Below, piece after piece: positions 8,503 to 16,822 of a DNA stretch of 64,000 nucleotides (positions within the stretch are counted from its first letter, which is position 1; the number at the start of each line of letters is the position of its first letter). The position numbers and the translations under genes were made by a program. The DNA comes from Streptomyces sp. WP-1 (GTDB taxonomy: Bacteria > Actinomycetota > Actinomycetes > Streptomycetales > Streptomycetaceae): assembly GCF_030450125.1 (NCBI RefSeq), contig NZ_CP123923.1, positions 6,853,001 to 6,917,000 on the forward strand, in the 5' to 3' direction. The notes beneath the pieces were generated by a model, which searched no databases, was not told where the DNA came from, and worked only from the letters and a program-made list of their open reading frames with translations.

Positions 8503-9645
8503 ATGTCGGCACACACCGTCGAACCAGTCCGCCCCGACACCTGCACGCCGAGCCGAGCCGCTCGTGAACTGGGCATCCTGCGGGGCGAGTTCGACCTCGC
8601 CGTCCAGCTCGGCCATGTGCGGACCGTGCCCGACGAGGGCGGGGGAGGGGGCCGACTGGTGGAGCGCGCGGAGATCGACCGGCTCCGGGCGCAGGACGGC
8701 TTCCCGGACACGCTCCGCGACCGGGTGCGCGTCGTGGGCACCACCGACGGCGCCGAGCTGATGGACATCTCCGCCGGACGCTTCACCCGGCTCGCCCGCC
8801 TGGGCCTGCTCGTCCCCGCGAAGGTCTACGTCAACCGGTACGGCGCCGTGGTCTGGCTCTACCTCACCGAGGAACTGAAGCACTTCGCGGCCGCCACCGA
8901 GAACACGCGGCTCCTCAAGGGCCGCACCCCCGAGACGCTGCGCGGCCAGCTCGCGGAGGGCGTGGACCTGCGTGCCCGCAACTGGCGCATGCGGCAACTG
9001 GGAAGTCTGCTACGACAGGCCGAGGACCCATGGGCCCGAGCCGGGGCCCTCGCCGCCCTGCTCGCGCCCGTCGAGGTCGCCGACGTCGTCGAGGATCCGT
9101 ACGAGCGCGCCTGGGTGAACCGGTTGCGGCCCGCGCTGCCCGGCCAGGCCCTGGCCGGGACGTCGTTCGCCCATGTCGCCGAGCGGATCACGACTGCGCA
9201 GGACGCGGACGAGATCGAGTGGCTGCGCAGCGACCTCGCGCACTCGGTCGAGGAGGCACGGGCCCTGTCACCGGCGCCGCGCCCGGCCGTCCGGCGCACC
9301 GGGCCGGCGGCGCCTCCGACGGCACGGCCGATCCCGCCGATGGCGCGCACGGTCACGGCACCGGTGGAACCGATGCCGACGTCCGTGGGGCCGAACAAGA
9401 CCACGGACGAATCGACGGCGGACACGACCGAACCGACGACGCGAGCGGCTAAGCCGCTGGTGCGGGCCGTCGAGCCGCGCCGAATCCCCGGCGGACGGGC
9501 GCCCGAGCGGCGGCACGCGTCGCGGGTACGGCCCGCTCCGGCCCCCGTGCCCCGCTTCCCCGGAACCGGGTCCACGCCGCCACGCTCCACCCGCCGTCTG
9601 CGCGCCTTGCTGCGACGCGGAACCTCTCGGCCCGCAGAGGTCTGA
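8503..9645 (+). CDS. DUF6397-type protein with disordered C-terminus
   Basis: A 380-residue cytoplasmic protein. The first 270 residues are folded and resemble the Streptomyces DUF6397 group: two helix-turn-helix-like segments, SRAARELGILRGEFDLAVQLGHVRT and SAGRFTRLARLGLLVPAKVYVNRY, suggest DNA- or RNA-binding wings similar to excisionase/MerR folds. Residues about 275-380 are Pro/Thr/Arg-rich and probably disordered and basic. The ATG at 8503 follows AGGAG by 8 nt. A DnaA-box match lies upstream. A nucleic-acid-binding role is my inference; no function is established. Confidence 0.7.
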   Translation: MSAHTVEPVRPDTCTPSRAARELGILRGEFDLAVQLGHVRTVPDEGGGGGRLVERAEIDRLRAQDGFPDTLRDRVRVVGTTDGAELMDISAGRFTRLARLGLLVPAKVYVNRYGAVVWLYLTEELKHFAAATENTRLLKGRTPETLRGQLAEGVDLRARNWRMRQLGSLLRQAEDPWARAGALAALLAPVEVADVVEDPYERAWVNRLRPALPGQALAGTSFAHVAERITTAQDADEIEWLRSDLAHSVEEARALSPAPRPAVRRTGPAAPPTARPIPPMARTVTAPVEPMPTSVGPNKTTDESTADTTEPTTRAAKPLVRAVEPRRIPGGRAPERRHASRVRPAPAPVPRFPGTGSTPPRSTRRLRALLRRGTSRPAEV

Positions 9646-9675
9646 GCGCCCGCGGTCGAGCCGCCCGGCGGTCCG

Positions 9676-10545
9676 CTACAGGGACCTGAACAGTCCCTCC
9701 TGGACGACCGAGACGAGCAGCCGACCCTCGATGTCGTAGATCCGCCCGCGGGCAAGACCACGTCCGCCGGTGGCGATCGGCGACTCCTGGTCGTACAGGA
9801 ACCACTCGTCGGCGCGGAACGGCCGGTGGAACCACATGGCGTGGTCCAGCGAGGCCATGTCGAAGCTCCGGCGGCCCCACAGCGGTTCGATGGGGATGCG
9901 CACCGCGTCCAGGAGCGTCATGTCGCTGGCGTAGGTCAGCGCGCAGGTGTGGACCAGCGGGTCGTCGCCCAGGGGACCGACCGCGCGCATCCACACCGCG
10001 CTGCGCGGCTCGGCGCCCTTGACCTCGTCGTCGGTCCAGCGCAGCGGGTCGGCGTACCGGAGGTCGAAGGGCTGACGGCGCGCCATCCGCTCCAACTGCT
10101 CTGGCAGCGTGCCCAGATGCTTGCGTATCTCCTCGGCCACCGTCGGCAGCGACTCGGGGTGCGTCAGCTCGCGGGCGGGCGGCAGCTGGTGTTCGAACGG
10201 TCCTTCCTCAGGCTTGTGAAAGGAGGCGGTCAGATTGAAGATCGTGCGGCCCTGCTGCACCGCGGTGACGCGGCGCGTGGTGAAGGAGCGCCCGTCGCGG
10301 ATCCGCTCCACCTGGTACACGATCGGCCCGCCCGGACGGCCCGGGCGCAGGAAATACGCGTGCAGCGAGTGCACCGGGCGGTCGCCGTCCGTGGTGCGGC
10401 CGGCGGCGACCAGGGCCTGGCCCGCGACCTGGCCGCCGAAGACCCGCTGGAGGGACTCCTGCGGGCTTCGGCCACGGAAGATGTTGACCTCGATCTGCTC
10501 CAGATCGAGCAGATCGACCAGTCTCTCGGCCGGGTTCGTCGTCAT
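9676..10545 (-). CDS. tesB: Acyl-CoA thioesterase II
   Basis: Hydrolyses acyl-CoA to free fatty acid and CoA. The 289 residues form the double hot-dog fold of TesB. Landmarks are FRGRSPQESLQRVFGGQVAGQALVAA, VHSLHAYFLRPG, and the C-terminal half with YASDMTLLDAVRIP, SLDHAMWFHRPFRADEWFLYDQESP and a QEG end, which carry the family's Asp, Thr and Gln catalytic positions. The gene begins 19 bp after the stop of the upstream helicase gene, so the two are probably co-transcribed, an arrangement with no obvious functional logic. Confidence 0.95.
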   Translation of the reverse strand: MTTNPAERLVDLLDLEQIEVNIFRGRSPQESLQRVFGGQVAGQALVAAGRTTDGDRPVHSLHAYFLRPGRPGGPIVYQVERIRDGRSFTTRRVTAVQQGRTIFNLTASFHKPEEGPFEHQLPPARELTHPESLPTVAEEIRKHLGTLPEQLERMARRQPFDLRYADPLRWTDDEVKGAEPRSAVWMRAVGPLGDDPLVHTCALTYASDMTLLDAVRIPIEPLWGRRSFDMASLDHAMWFHRPFRADEWFLYDQESPIATGGRGLARGRIYDIEGRLLVSVVQEGLFRSL

Positions 10546-10564
10546 GGGTGGGATTCTCCTGTGC

Positions 10565-13078
10565 TCACAGCTGGCCGACGTCGGTGACGCGGACGACCGC
10601 ACGGCCCTCGGCGTCCGAGGCCGCGAGGTCGACCTCCGCACTGATGCCCCAGTCGTGGTCGTCGTTCGGGTCGTCGAAGATCTGGCGGACCCGCCACAGG
10701 CCGTTCTGCGGCTCCTCCTTGATGACGAGCAGCTTGGGACCGCGTGCGTCGGGGCCGGTGCCGAGATCCTCGTACTCGTCCCAGTACTTGTCCATCGCCT
10801 CGCCCCAGGCATCGGCGTCCCAGCCGGACTCGGCGTCCATCTCGCCCAGTTCCTCGACCTGGTCCAGCGCGGCCAGCTCCACACGGCGGAACAGCGCGTT
10901 GCGGACCAGTACCCGGAAGGCGCGCGCGTTGGTGGTGACGGGCTTGACCTCGTCGGCCTTCTCCTGGGCCTGCTCGGCGGTCATCACCTCGGGGTTCGCC
11001 AGCTGCTCCCACTCGTCCAGAAGACTGGAGTCCACCTGGCGCACCATCTCGCCGAGCCACTCGATCAGGTCCTGGAGGTCCTCGGACTTCAGGTCGTCCG
11101 GGATGGTGTGGTCGAGGGTCTTGTAGGCGCTGGCGAGGTAGCGCAGCACGATGCCCTCGGTGCGGGCCAGCTCGTAGAAGGACACCAGCTCGGTGAAGGA
11201 CAGCGCCCGCTCGTACATGTCGCGGACGACCGACTTCGGCGACAGCGGGTGGTCGCCGACCCAGGGGTGGCTCTTGCGGTAGGTGTTGTAGGCGTGGAAG
11301 AGCAGCTCTTCCAGCGGCTTCGGGTAGGTGACGTCCTGGAGGCGCTCCATGCGCTCCTCGTACTCGACGCCGTCGGCCTTCATCGCGGCCACCGCCTCGC
11401 CGCGCGCCTTGTTCTGCTGGGCGACGAGGATCTGCCGCGGGTCGTCCAGCGTGGACTCGACCACGGAGACCATGTCGAGAGCGTAGGACGGCGACTCGGG
11501 GTCGAGGAGTTCGAAGGAGGCGAGGGCGAAGGTGGACAGCGGCTGGTTGAGCGCGAAGTCCTGCTGGAGGTCGACCGTGAGCCGCACGATGCGCCCCTCG
11601 GCGTCGGGCTTGTCGAGCTTCTCCACGATGCCGCCGTCGAGCAGCGACCGGTAGATCGCGATCGCCCGGCGGATGTGCCGCAGCTGCTGCTTGCGCGGCT
11701 CGTGGTTGTCCTCCAGGAGATGGCGCATCGCCTCGAAGGCGTTGCCCGGCCGGGCGATCACCGACAGCAGCATGGTGTGCGTCACCCGGAAACGGGACGT
11801 CAGCGGCTCCGGATCCGAGTCGATCAGCTTCTGGAAGGTGTTCTCCGTCCAGGCGACGAAGCCCTCCGGCGCCTTCTTGCGCACCACCTTGCGCCGCTTC
11901 TTCGGGTCGTCGCCCGCCTTCGCCAGCGCCTTCTCGTTCTCGATGACGTGCTCCGGCGCCTGGGCGACGACGAGGCCCGCCGTGTCGAACCCGGCCCGCC
12001 CGGCCCGGCCCGCGATCTGATGGAACTCGCGCGCCCGCAGGGTCCGCACCCGGCTGCCGTCGTACTTGGTCAGCGCGGTGAACAGCACGGTGCGGATGGG
12101 AACATTGACACCGACGCCGAGGGTGTCCGTGCCGCAGATGACCTTCAGCAGACCGGCCTGGGCGAGCTTCTCCACCAGCCGCCGGTACTTGGGCAGCATG
12201 CCGGCGTGGTGCACGCCGATGCCGTGCCGGACGTAGCGGGAGAGGTTGCGGCCGAACTTGGTGGTGAAGCGGAAGTTGCCGATCAGCTCGGCGATCTGGT
12301 CCTTCTCCTCGCGCGAGCACATGTTGATGCTCATCAGCGCCTGGGCCCGCTCCACGGCCTGCGCTTGGGTGAAGTGGACGATGTACACCGGCGCCTGCTT
12401 GGTCTCCAGCAGCTCGGTGAGCGTCTCGGTGAGCGGGGTCAGCTTGTACTCGTAGGAGAGCGGCACCGGACGGGTCGCCGAGCGGACCACCGCGGTCGGG
12501 CGGCCGGTGCGGCGGGCGAGGTCCTTCTCGAAGAACGACACATCGCCCAAAGTGGCCGACATCAGGATGAACTGCGCCTGGGGCAGTTCGAGCAGCGGAA
12601 TCTGCCAGGCCCAGCCGCGGTCGCCCTCCGCGTAGAAGTGGAACTCGTCCATGACGACCTGGCCCACGTCCGCGTCCTTGCCGTCACGCAACGCGATCGA
12701 GGCCAGCACCTCGGCGGTGCAGCAGATCACGGGGGCGTCGGCGTTCACGGAGGCGTCGCCGGTGAGCATGCCGACGTTCTCGGTGCCGAACAGCTTGCAC
12801 AGCTCGAAGAACTTCTCCGACACCAGGGCCTTGATCGGCGCCGTGTAGAAGGTGACCTCGTCCCGGGCCAGCGCCGCGAAGTGCGCGCCCGCGGCGATCA
12901 TGCTCTTGCCGGAGCCGGTGGGCGTGGAGACGATCACGTTCGCCCCGGACACCGCTTCGATCAGCGCCTCTTCCTGGTGGGGGTAGAGGGTGAGGCCGCG
13001 CTCCTGGGCCCACGACTCGAAGGCTTCGTACAGGGCGTCGGGGTCGGCGGTCGGCGGCAGCTGATCGATGAGGGTCAC
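10565..13078 (-). CDS. Ski2-like DEAD/DEAH-box RNA helicase
   Basis: An 837-residue superfamily 2 helicase. Motif I STPTGSGKSMIA, motif Ia YTAPIKALVSEKF, motif II VMDEFHFY, motif III LMSATLGD, a second RecA domain with VHHAGMLPKYRRLVE, TDTLGVGVNVPIRTV and motif VI HQIAGRAGRAGFD define the Ski2/Mtr4-like class seen across actinobacteria. The C-terminal 400 residues are helical and lack a clear Mtr4 arch. The GTG at 13078 was preferred because family members begin with TLIDQLPPTADPD. Likely role in RNA processing or decay; this is by family analogy. Confidence 0.9.
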   Translation of the reverse strand: MTLIDQLPPTADPDALYEAFESWAQERGLTLYPHQEEALIEAVSGANVIVSTPTGSGKSMIAAGAHFAALARDEVTFYTAPIKALVSEKFFELCKLFGTENVGMLTGDASVNADAPVICCTAEVLASIALRDGKDADVGQVVMDEFHFYAEGDRGWAWQIPLLELPQAQFILMSATLGDVSFFEKDLARRTGRPTAVVRSATRPVPLSYEYKLTPLTETLTELLETKQAPVYIVHFTQAQAVERAQALMSINMCSREEKDQIAELIGNFRFTTKFGRNLSRYVRHGIGVHHAGMLPKYRRLVEKLAQAGLLKVICGTDTLGVGVNVPIRTVLFTALTKYDGSRVRTLRAREFHQIAGRAGRAGFDTAGLVVAQAPEHVIENEKALAKAGDDPKKRRKVVRKKAPEGFVAWTENTFQKLIDSDPEPLTSRFRVTHTMLLSVIARPGNAFEAMRHLLEDNHEPRKQQLRHIRRAIAIYRSLLDGGIVEKLDKPDAEGRIVRLTVDLQQDFALNQPLSTFALASFELLDPESPSYALDMVSVVESTLDDPRQILVAQQNKARGEAVAAMKADGVEYEERMERLQDVTYPKPLEELLFHAYNTYRKSHPWVGDHPLSPKSVVRDMYERALSFTELVSFYELARTEGIVLRYLASAYKTLDHTIPDDLKSEDLQDLIEWLGEMVRQVDSSLLDEWEQLANPEVMTAEQAQEKADEVKPVTTNARAFRVLVRNALFRRVELAALDQVEELGEMDAESGWDADAWGEAMDKYWDEYEDLGTGPDARGPKLLVIKEEPQNGLWRVRQIFDDPNDDHDWGISAEVDLAASDAEGRAVVRVTDVGQL

Positions 13079-13223
13079 CCTCCCATCTTGCCTGCCCTCC
13101 TCCCCGATCGGGGAATCGGCTGGGGCCGGGAAGATCATGGCAGCTACGCTGTGTCGCCGACGGAGCGTCAACGCACCGTGTCAACTGGACAGCGGTATAT
13201 GAGGAATGGGGCGGGAAGCGGCC

Positions 13224-14018
13224 ATGATGGGACCAGCACACTCACTGTCGGGGGCCGCGGCCTGGCTCGGCGTCGGGGCGGCCGCCGCCGCGGCCGGGCA
13301 CCCGATGCCCTGGCCGGTCCTGCTGGTCGGCGCCCTGATCTGCGCGGGCGCCGCGCTCGCACCCGACCTCGACCACAAGGCCGCCACCATCTCGCACGCC
13401 TTCGGGCCGATATCGCGCTGGCTCTGCGAGATCGTGGACAAGCTGTCCTACGCCGTCTACAAGGCGACCAGGATGAAGGGCGACCCGCGCCGCTCCGGCG
13501 GCCACCGCACGCTGACGCACACCTGGGTGTGGGCGGTCCTGATCGGCGCGGGCGCCTCGGCGGCGGCGATCACCGGGGGCCGCTGGGCGGTGCTGGCGAT
13601 CCTGTTCGTGCACATGGTGCTGGCGATCGAGGGCCTGCTGTGGCGGGCGGCCCGGGGCTCCAGCAGCGACATACTGGTCTGGCTGCTGGCGGCGGCCTCG
13701 GCGTGGATCCTGGCGGGCATACTCGACAAGCCCGGCAACGGCTCGGACTGGCTGTTCACCGAGCCCGGTCAGCAGTACCTGTGGCTGGGGCTGCCGATCG
13801 TGCTGGGCGCGCTGGTGCACGACATCGGGGACGCGCTGACCGTCTCGGGCTGCCCGATCCTGTGGCCGATCCCGCTGGGCCGCAAGCGCTGGTACCCGGT
13901 GGGCCCGCCGAAGGCGATCCGGTTCCGGGCGGGCAGCTGGGTCGAGCTGAAGGTGCTCATGCCCCTGTTCATGGTGCTCGGCGGCGTGGGCTGTGCGGCG
14001 GCCCTCAACGTGATCTGA
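13224..14018 (+). CDS. DUF457 membrane metal-dependent hydrolase-like protein
   Basis: A 264-residue integral membrane protein of the YdjM/DUF457 type (LexA-regulated in E. coli). About six hydrophobic spans alternate with short loops. Conserved His/Asp segments are GPAHSLSG at the start, APDLDHKAATIS and GGHRTLTHTWVW in the first third, and LVHDIGDALTVSGCPILWP near the end, forming the putative metal site at the membrane face. The ATG at 13224 was chosen for its GGGAAG site; an ATG at 13206 is possible. Reaction unknown. Confidence 0.88.
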   Translation: MMGPAHSLSGAAAWLGVGAAAAAAGHPMPWPVLLVGALICAGAALAPDLDHKAATISHAFGPISRWLCEIVDKLSYAVYKATRMKGDPRRSGGHRTLTHTWVWAVLIGAGASAAAITGGRWAVLAILFVHMVLAIEGLLWRAARGSSSDILVWLLAAASAWILAGILDKPGNGSDWLFTEPGQQYLWLGLPIVLGALVHDIGDALTVSGCPILWPIPLGRKRWYPVGPPKAIRFRAGSWVELKVLMPLFMVLGGVGCAAALNVI

Positions 14019-14032
14019 GGCCGCCCGCCGGA

Positions 14033-14293
14033 TCAGGTGGCGTCGCCGCCCGCCTCGCCGTAGCGGCGCTCGAAACGGGCGATGCGACCCTCCGTGTCGA
14101 CCTGACGGGCCTTGCCCGTGTAGAAGGGGTGGCTCTCCGAGGAGATCTCCACGTCGATCACCGGGTAGGACTCACCGTCGTCCCAGTCGATGGTCTGCTC
14201 GCTCCGCGCGGTGGACCGGGTCAGGAACGCGTAGCCGGCGGCGCGGTCGCGGAAGACCACGGCGTGGTAGTCGGGGTGCTTGTCCTGCTGCAT
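14033..14293 (-). CDS. rpmE2: Ribosomal protein L31 type B (zinc-free)
   Basis: An 86-residue L31 paralogue. It contains no cysteine, so it is the zinc-independent C-minus form that replaces the CxxC-bearing L31 under zinc limitation and releases zinc. Typical segments are [11 protein letters not shown], the central [20 protein letters not shown] and [14 protein letters not shown]. The start has AAGGAG upstream. Type B genes are usually controlled by Zur, but the 60-bp gap to the upstream DUF5709 gene is very GC-rich and shows no AT-rich Zur-like palindrome, so regulation may come from further upstream. Confidence 0.96.
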   Translation of the reverse strand: MQQDKHPDYHAVVFRDRAAGYAFLTRSTARSEQTIDWDDGESYPVIDVEISSESHPFYTGKARQVDTEGRIARFERRYGEAGGDAT

Positions 14294-14353
14294 GGCGGCT
14301 CCTTGTGCGGGGCGGTCGGGCAGGGCGCGGACGGGACGGCCGGGGCCCGGGAG

Positions 14354-14830
14354 TCAACCGGAGACGGAGTCCTCGTCCACGATGTGCATCGCGGCCTCCT
14401 CGGCGGAGGCGGCGGCGCCGTCGATGCCGACGTCGCTGGCCACAAGTGCGGCCTCCTCGTCCTCGTGCGCCCCCTCGTCGGGTGCCACCAGGCGGCCGGA
14501 GCGCAGATCGCCGACCTCGTTGTCGAGGAGTTCCCCGTCGGTGCCCTCGCAATCACCGATGCCGTCGCCGTCGGGGACCTCCCGGTCGGGCATCTCCTCG
14601 GCGAGGCGCTGATCGAGGGTCTCGCCCGCCGCGCGCTCCGCCGCGGTCACGCCGTCGTGTTCCACCGCCCAGGGGCGCTCCGGAGGGGACCAGCCGCGGT
14701 CGAGGGGATCGTCGACACCGTCGAAGTCCAGAGTGTCCTCGACGTCGAGCACCCCCGAGTCCTCCCGGACCTCCGAGGGATCGGGATCGGGCTGGTAGAC
14801 GTCGTCCCCCCAGCTGTCGGCGCTGTCCAC
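14354..14830 (-). CDS. DUF5709 family protein
   Basis: A 158-residue, very acidic cytoplasmic protein. The opening SWGDDVYQPDPDPSEV and following GVLDVEDTLDFDGVDDPLDRGWSPPERPW are diagnostic of DUF5709, a widespread actinobacterial family of unknown function. The rest is Asp/Glu-rich and probably flexible. The GTG at 14830 has GGAGG five nt upstream. It precedes rpmE2 on the same strand by 60 bp and may share its transcript. Confidence 0.88.
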   Translation of the reverse strand: MDSADSWGDDVYQPDPDPSEVREDSGVLDVEDTLDFDGVDDPLDRGWSPPERPWAVEHDGVTAAERAAGETLDQRLAEEMPDREVPDGDGIGDCEGTDGELLDNEVGDLRSGRLVAPDEGAHEDEEAALVASDVGIDGAAASAEEAAMHIVDEDSVSG

Positions 14831-15040
14831 GACTACCTCCAGGTGGTGAGGACGGCCGGATACCGCCCAAGCGGGCGGCGGGCCGTCGGCACACGCGGCA
14901 CGGATGTCGCACGGCGCGGACCGGGAGGTTCCCGGGCGAAACCCGAGCCGGTGCCGTTCTCCAGCCTTCCACTGCTGCTCGGCACCGCGCAACGGCACGG
15001 CGCCCGGGCAGCCCCCGAGGGAGCCGCCCGGGGCGGACGC

Positions 15041-16822
15041 TCAGCCGTGCCAGGACCGCCACAGGGCCGCGTACGCGCCGCCCGCAGCGACCAGGTCGTC
15101 ATGACTGCCCAGCTCGCTGATCCGGCCGCTCTCCACCACGGCGATCACATCGGCGTCGTGGGCGGTGTGCAGCCGGTGGGCGATGGCGACGACCGTGCGG
15201 CCGTCCAGGACCCGGGCCAGGGACCGCTCCAGATGACGGGCCGCGCGCGGGTCCAGGAGCGAGGTCGCCTCGTCCAGGACCAGCGTGTGCGGATCGGCCA
15301 GCACCAGCCGGGCCAGCGCGATCTGCTGGGCCTGCGCCGGGGTCAGCGTCAGCCCGCCGGATCCGACCTCGGTGTCCAGGCCCTCGTCCAGCGCCCGGGC
15401 CCAGCCGTCGGCGTCCACGGCACCCAGGGCCGCCCACAGCTCCGCGTCGTCGGCACCGACGCGGGCCAGCAGGAGGTTGTCCCTCAGGGAGCCGACGAAG
15501 ACGTGATGCTCCTGGTTGACCAGGGCGACGTGCGAGCGGACGCGTTCCGCGGGCATCCGGGACAGCTCGGCCCCGCCGAGGGTGACCCGGCCGCCCCGGG
15601 GCGTGTAGATCCCGGCGATCAGCCGGCCCAGGGTGGACTTGCCAGCACCCGAGGGGCCGACCAGGGCGAGCCGGGTGCCCGGCGCGACCTTGAGGGACAC
15701 CTCGCGCAGCACGTCGACGCCCTCCCGGTAGCCGAAGCGCACCCCGTCGGCGTGCACATCCCGCCCCTCGGGCGCCACCGACGCGTCCCCGGCGCCCGGT
15801 TCGATCTCCCGGACCCCGACGAGGCGGGCGAGCGACACCTGGGCCACCTGCACCTCGTCGTACCAGCGCAGGATCAGGTTCACCGGGTCGACGAGCATCT
15901 GGGCCACGAGCGCGCCCGTGATCAGCCGGCCCACCCCGAGCCAGCCGTGCAGGACGAGCGTGCCGCCCACCATCAGGACCGAGGCGAGCACGATGACATG
16001 GGTGGCGTTGACAGTCGGGAACAGCACGGACCGCAGCCAGAGGGTGTACCTCTCCCACGCGGTCCAGGATCTGATCCGCTGCTCGGACAGGGCGACGCGG
16101 CGGGCGCCCAGACGGTGCGCCTCGATGGTGTGGCCCGCGTCCACGGTCTCGGCGAGCGCGGCGGCGACGGCCGCGTACCCGGCGGCCTCCGAGCGGTAGC
16201 CGGCGGGTGCCCGCTTGAAGTACCAGCGGCACCCGGCCACCAGCACCGGCACGGCGAGCAGCACGGCGGCCGCGAGCGGCGGGGCCGTCACCACCAGCCC
16301 GCCGAGCAGCAGCAGGGCCCATACGACACCGATCGCGAGCTGCGGTACGGCCTCGCGCATGGCGTTGGCCAGCCGGTCGATGTCGGTGGTGATACGGGAG
16401 AGCAGGTCGCCGGTGCCCGCCCGTTCCAGCACGCCGGGCGGCAGCCCGACCGAGCGGACGAGGAAGTCCTCGCGCAGGTCGGCGAGCATCCGTTCGCCGA
16501 GCATGGCGCCGCGCAGCCGCACCTGCCGGACGAACACCGCCTGTACGGCGAGCGCCAGCAGGAACAGGCCGGTGGTGAGGCCGAGATGAAGCTCCCGTTC
16601 GCCGTCCGACAGCCGCTGGACCAGGTCGCCGAGCAGGTACGGACCGGCCATGGAGGCGATCACGGCCACTGTGTTCACGGTGATCAGCAGCAGGAAGGCG
16701 GTGCGGTGCCGGCGAAACAGCTCGGCGACGTAGGCCCGTACGGTCGCGGCGGTGCCGACGGGCAGGGTGGTGGCGGTCGTCGGGGCCGCCGGGTCGTCGG
16801 CCGGTGGTGCGACGCCGATCAT
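15041..16822 (-). CDS. ABC exporter half, normal Walker A but altered signature
   Basis: A 593-residue ABC half-transporter: six membrane spans (about 35-320) fused to an ATPase domain. Walker A is intact (GPSGAGKST, about residue 390), as are Walker B (LVLDEATSLLD) and the switch His (VVAIAHRL). The signature motif, however, reads LTPAQAQQIALARL instead of LSGGQ (about residue 491). Its ATG overlaps the stop of the upstream half by 4 bp (ATGA), so the two are translationally coupled and very likely form a heterodimer with one working and one degenerate ATP site. Export substrate unknown. Confidence 0.92.
   Translation of the reverse strand: MIGVAPPADDPAAPTTATTLPVGTAATVRAYVAELFRRHRTAFLLLITVNTVAVIASMAGPYLLGDLVQRLSDGERELHLGLTTGLFLLALAVQAVFVRQVRLRGAMLGERMLADLREDFLVRSVGLPPGVLERAGTGDLLSRITTDIDRLANAMREAVPQLAIGVVWALLLLGGLVVTAPPLAAAVLLAVPVLVAGCRWYFKRAPAGYRSEAAGYAAVAAALAETVDAGHTIEAHRLGARRVALSEQRIRSWTAWERYTLWLRSVLFPTVNATHVIVLASVLMVGGTLVLHGWLGVGRLITGALVAQMLVDPVNLILRWYDEVQVAQVSLARLVGVREIEPGAGDASVAPEGRDVHADGVRFGYREGVDVLREVSLKVAPGTRLALVGPSGAGKSTLGRLIAGIYTPRGGRVTLGGAELSRMPAERVRSHVALVNQEHHVFVGSLRDNLLLARVGADDAELWAALGAVDADGWARALDEGLDTEVGSGGLTLTPAQAQQIALARLVLADPHTLVLDEATSLLDPRAARHLERSLARVLDGRTVVAIAHRLHTAHDADVIAVVESGRISELGSHDDLVAAGGAYAALWRSWHG

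Noticed and set aside
13166..13184. TTGACA/TTGACG -35 boxes for the helicase gene on the minus strand
   Set aside because: Two -35-like hexamers exist, but the only -10-like hexamer (TAGCTG) is 19 nt or more away, so I could not support a promoter.
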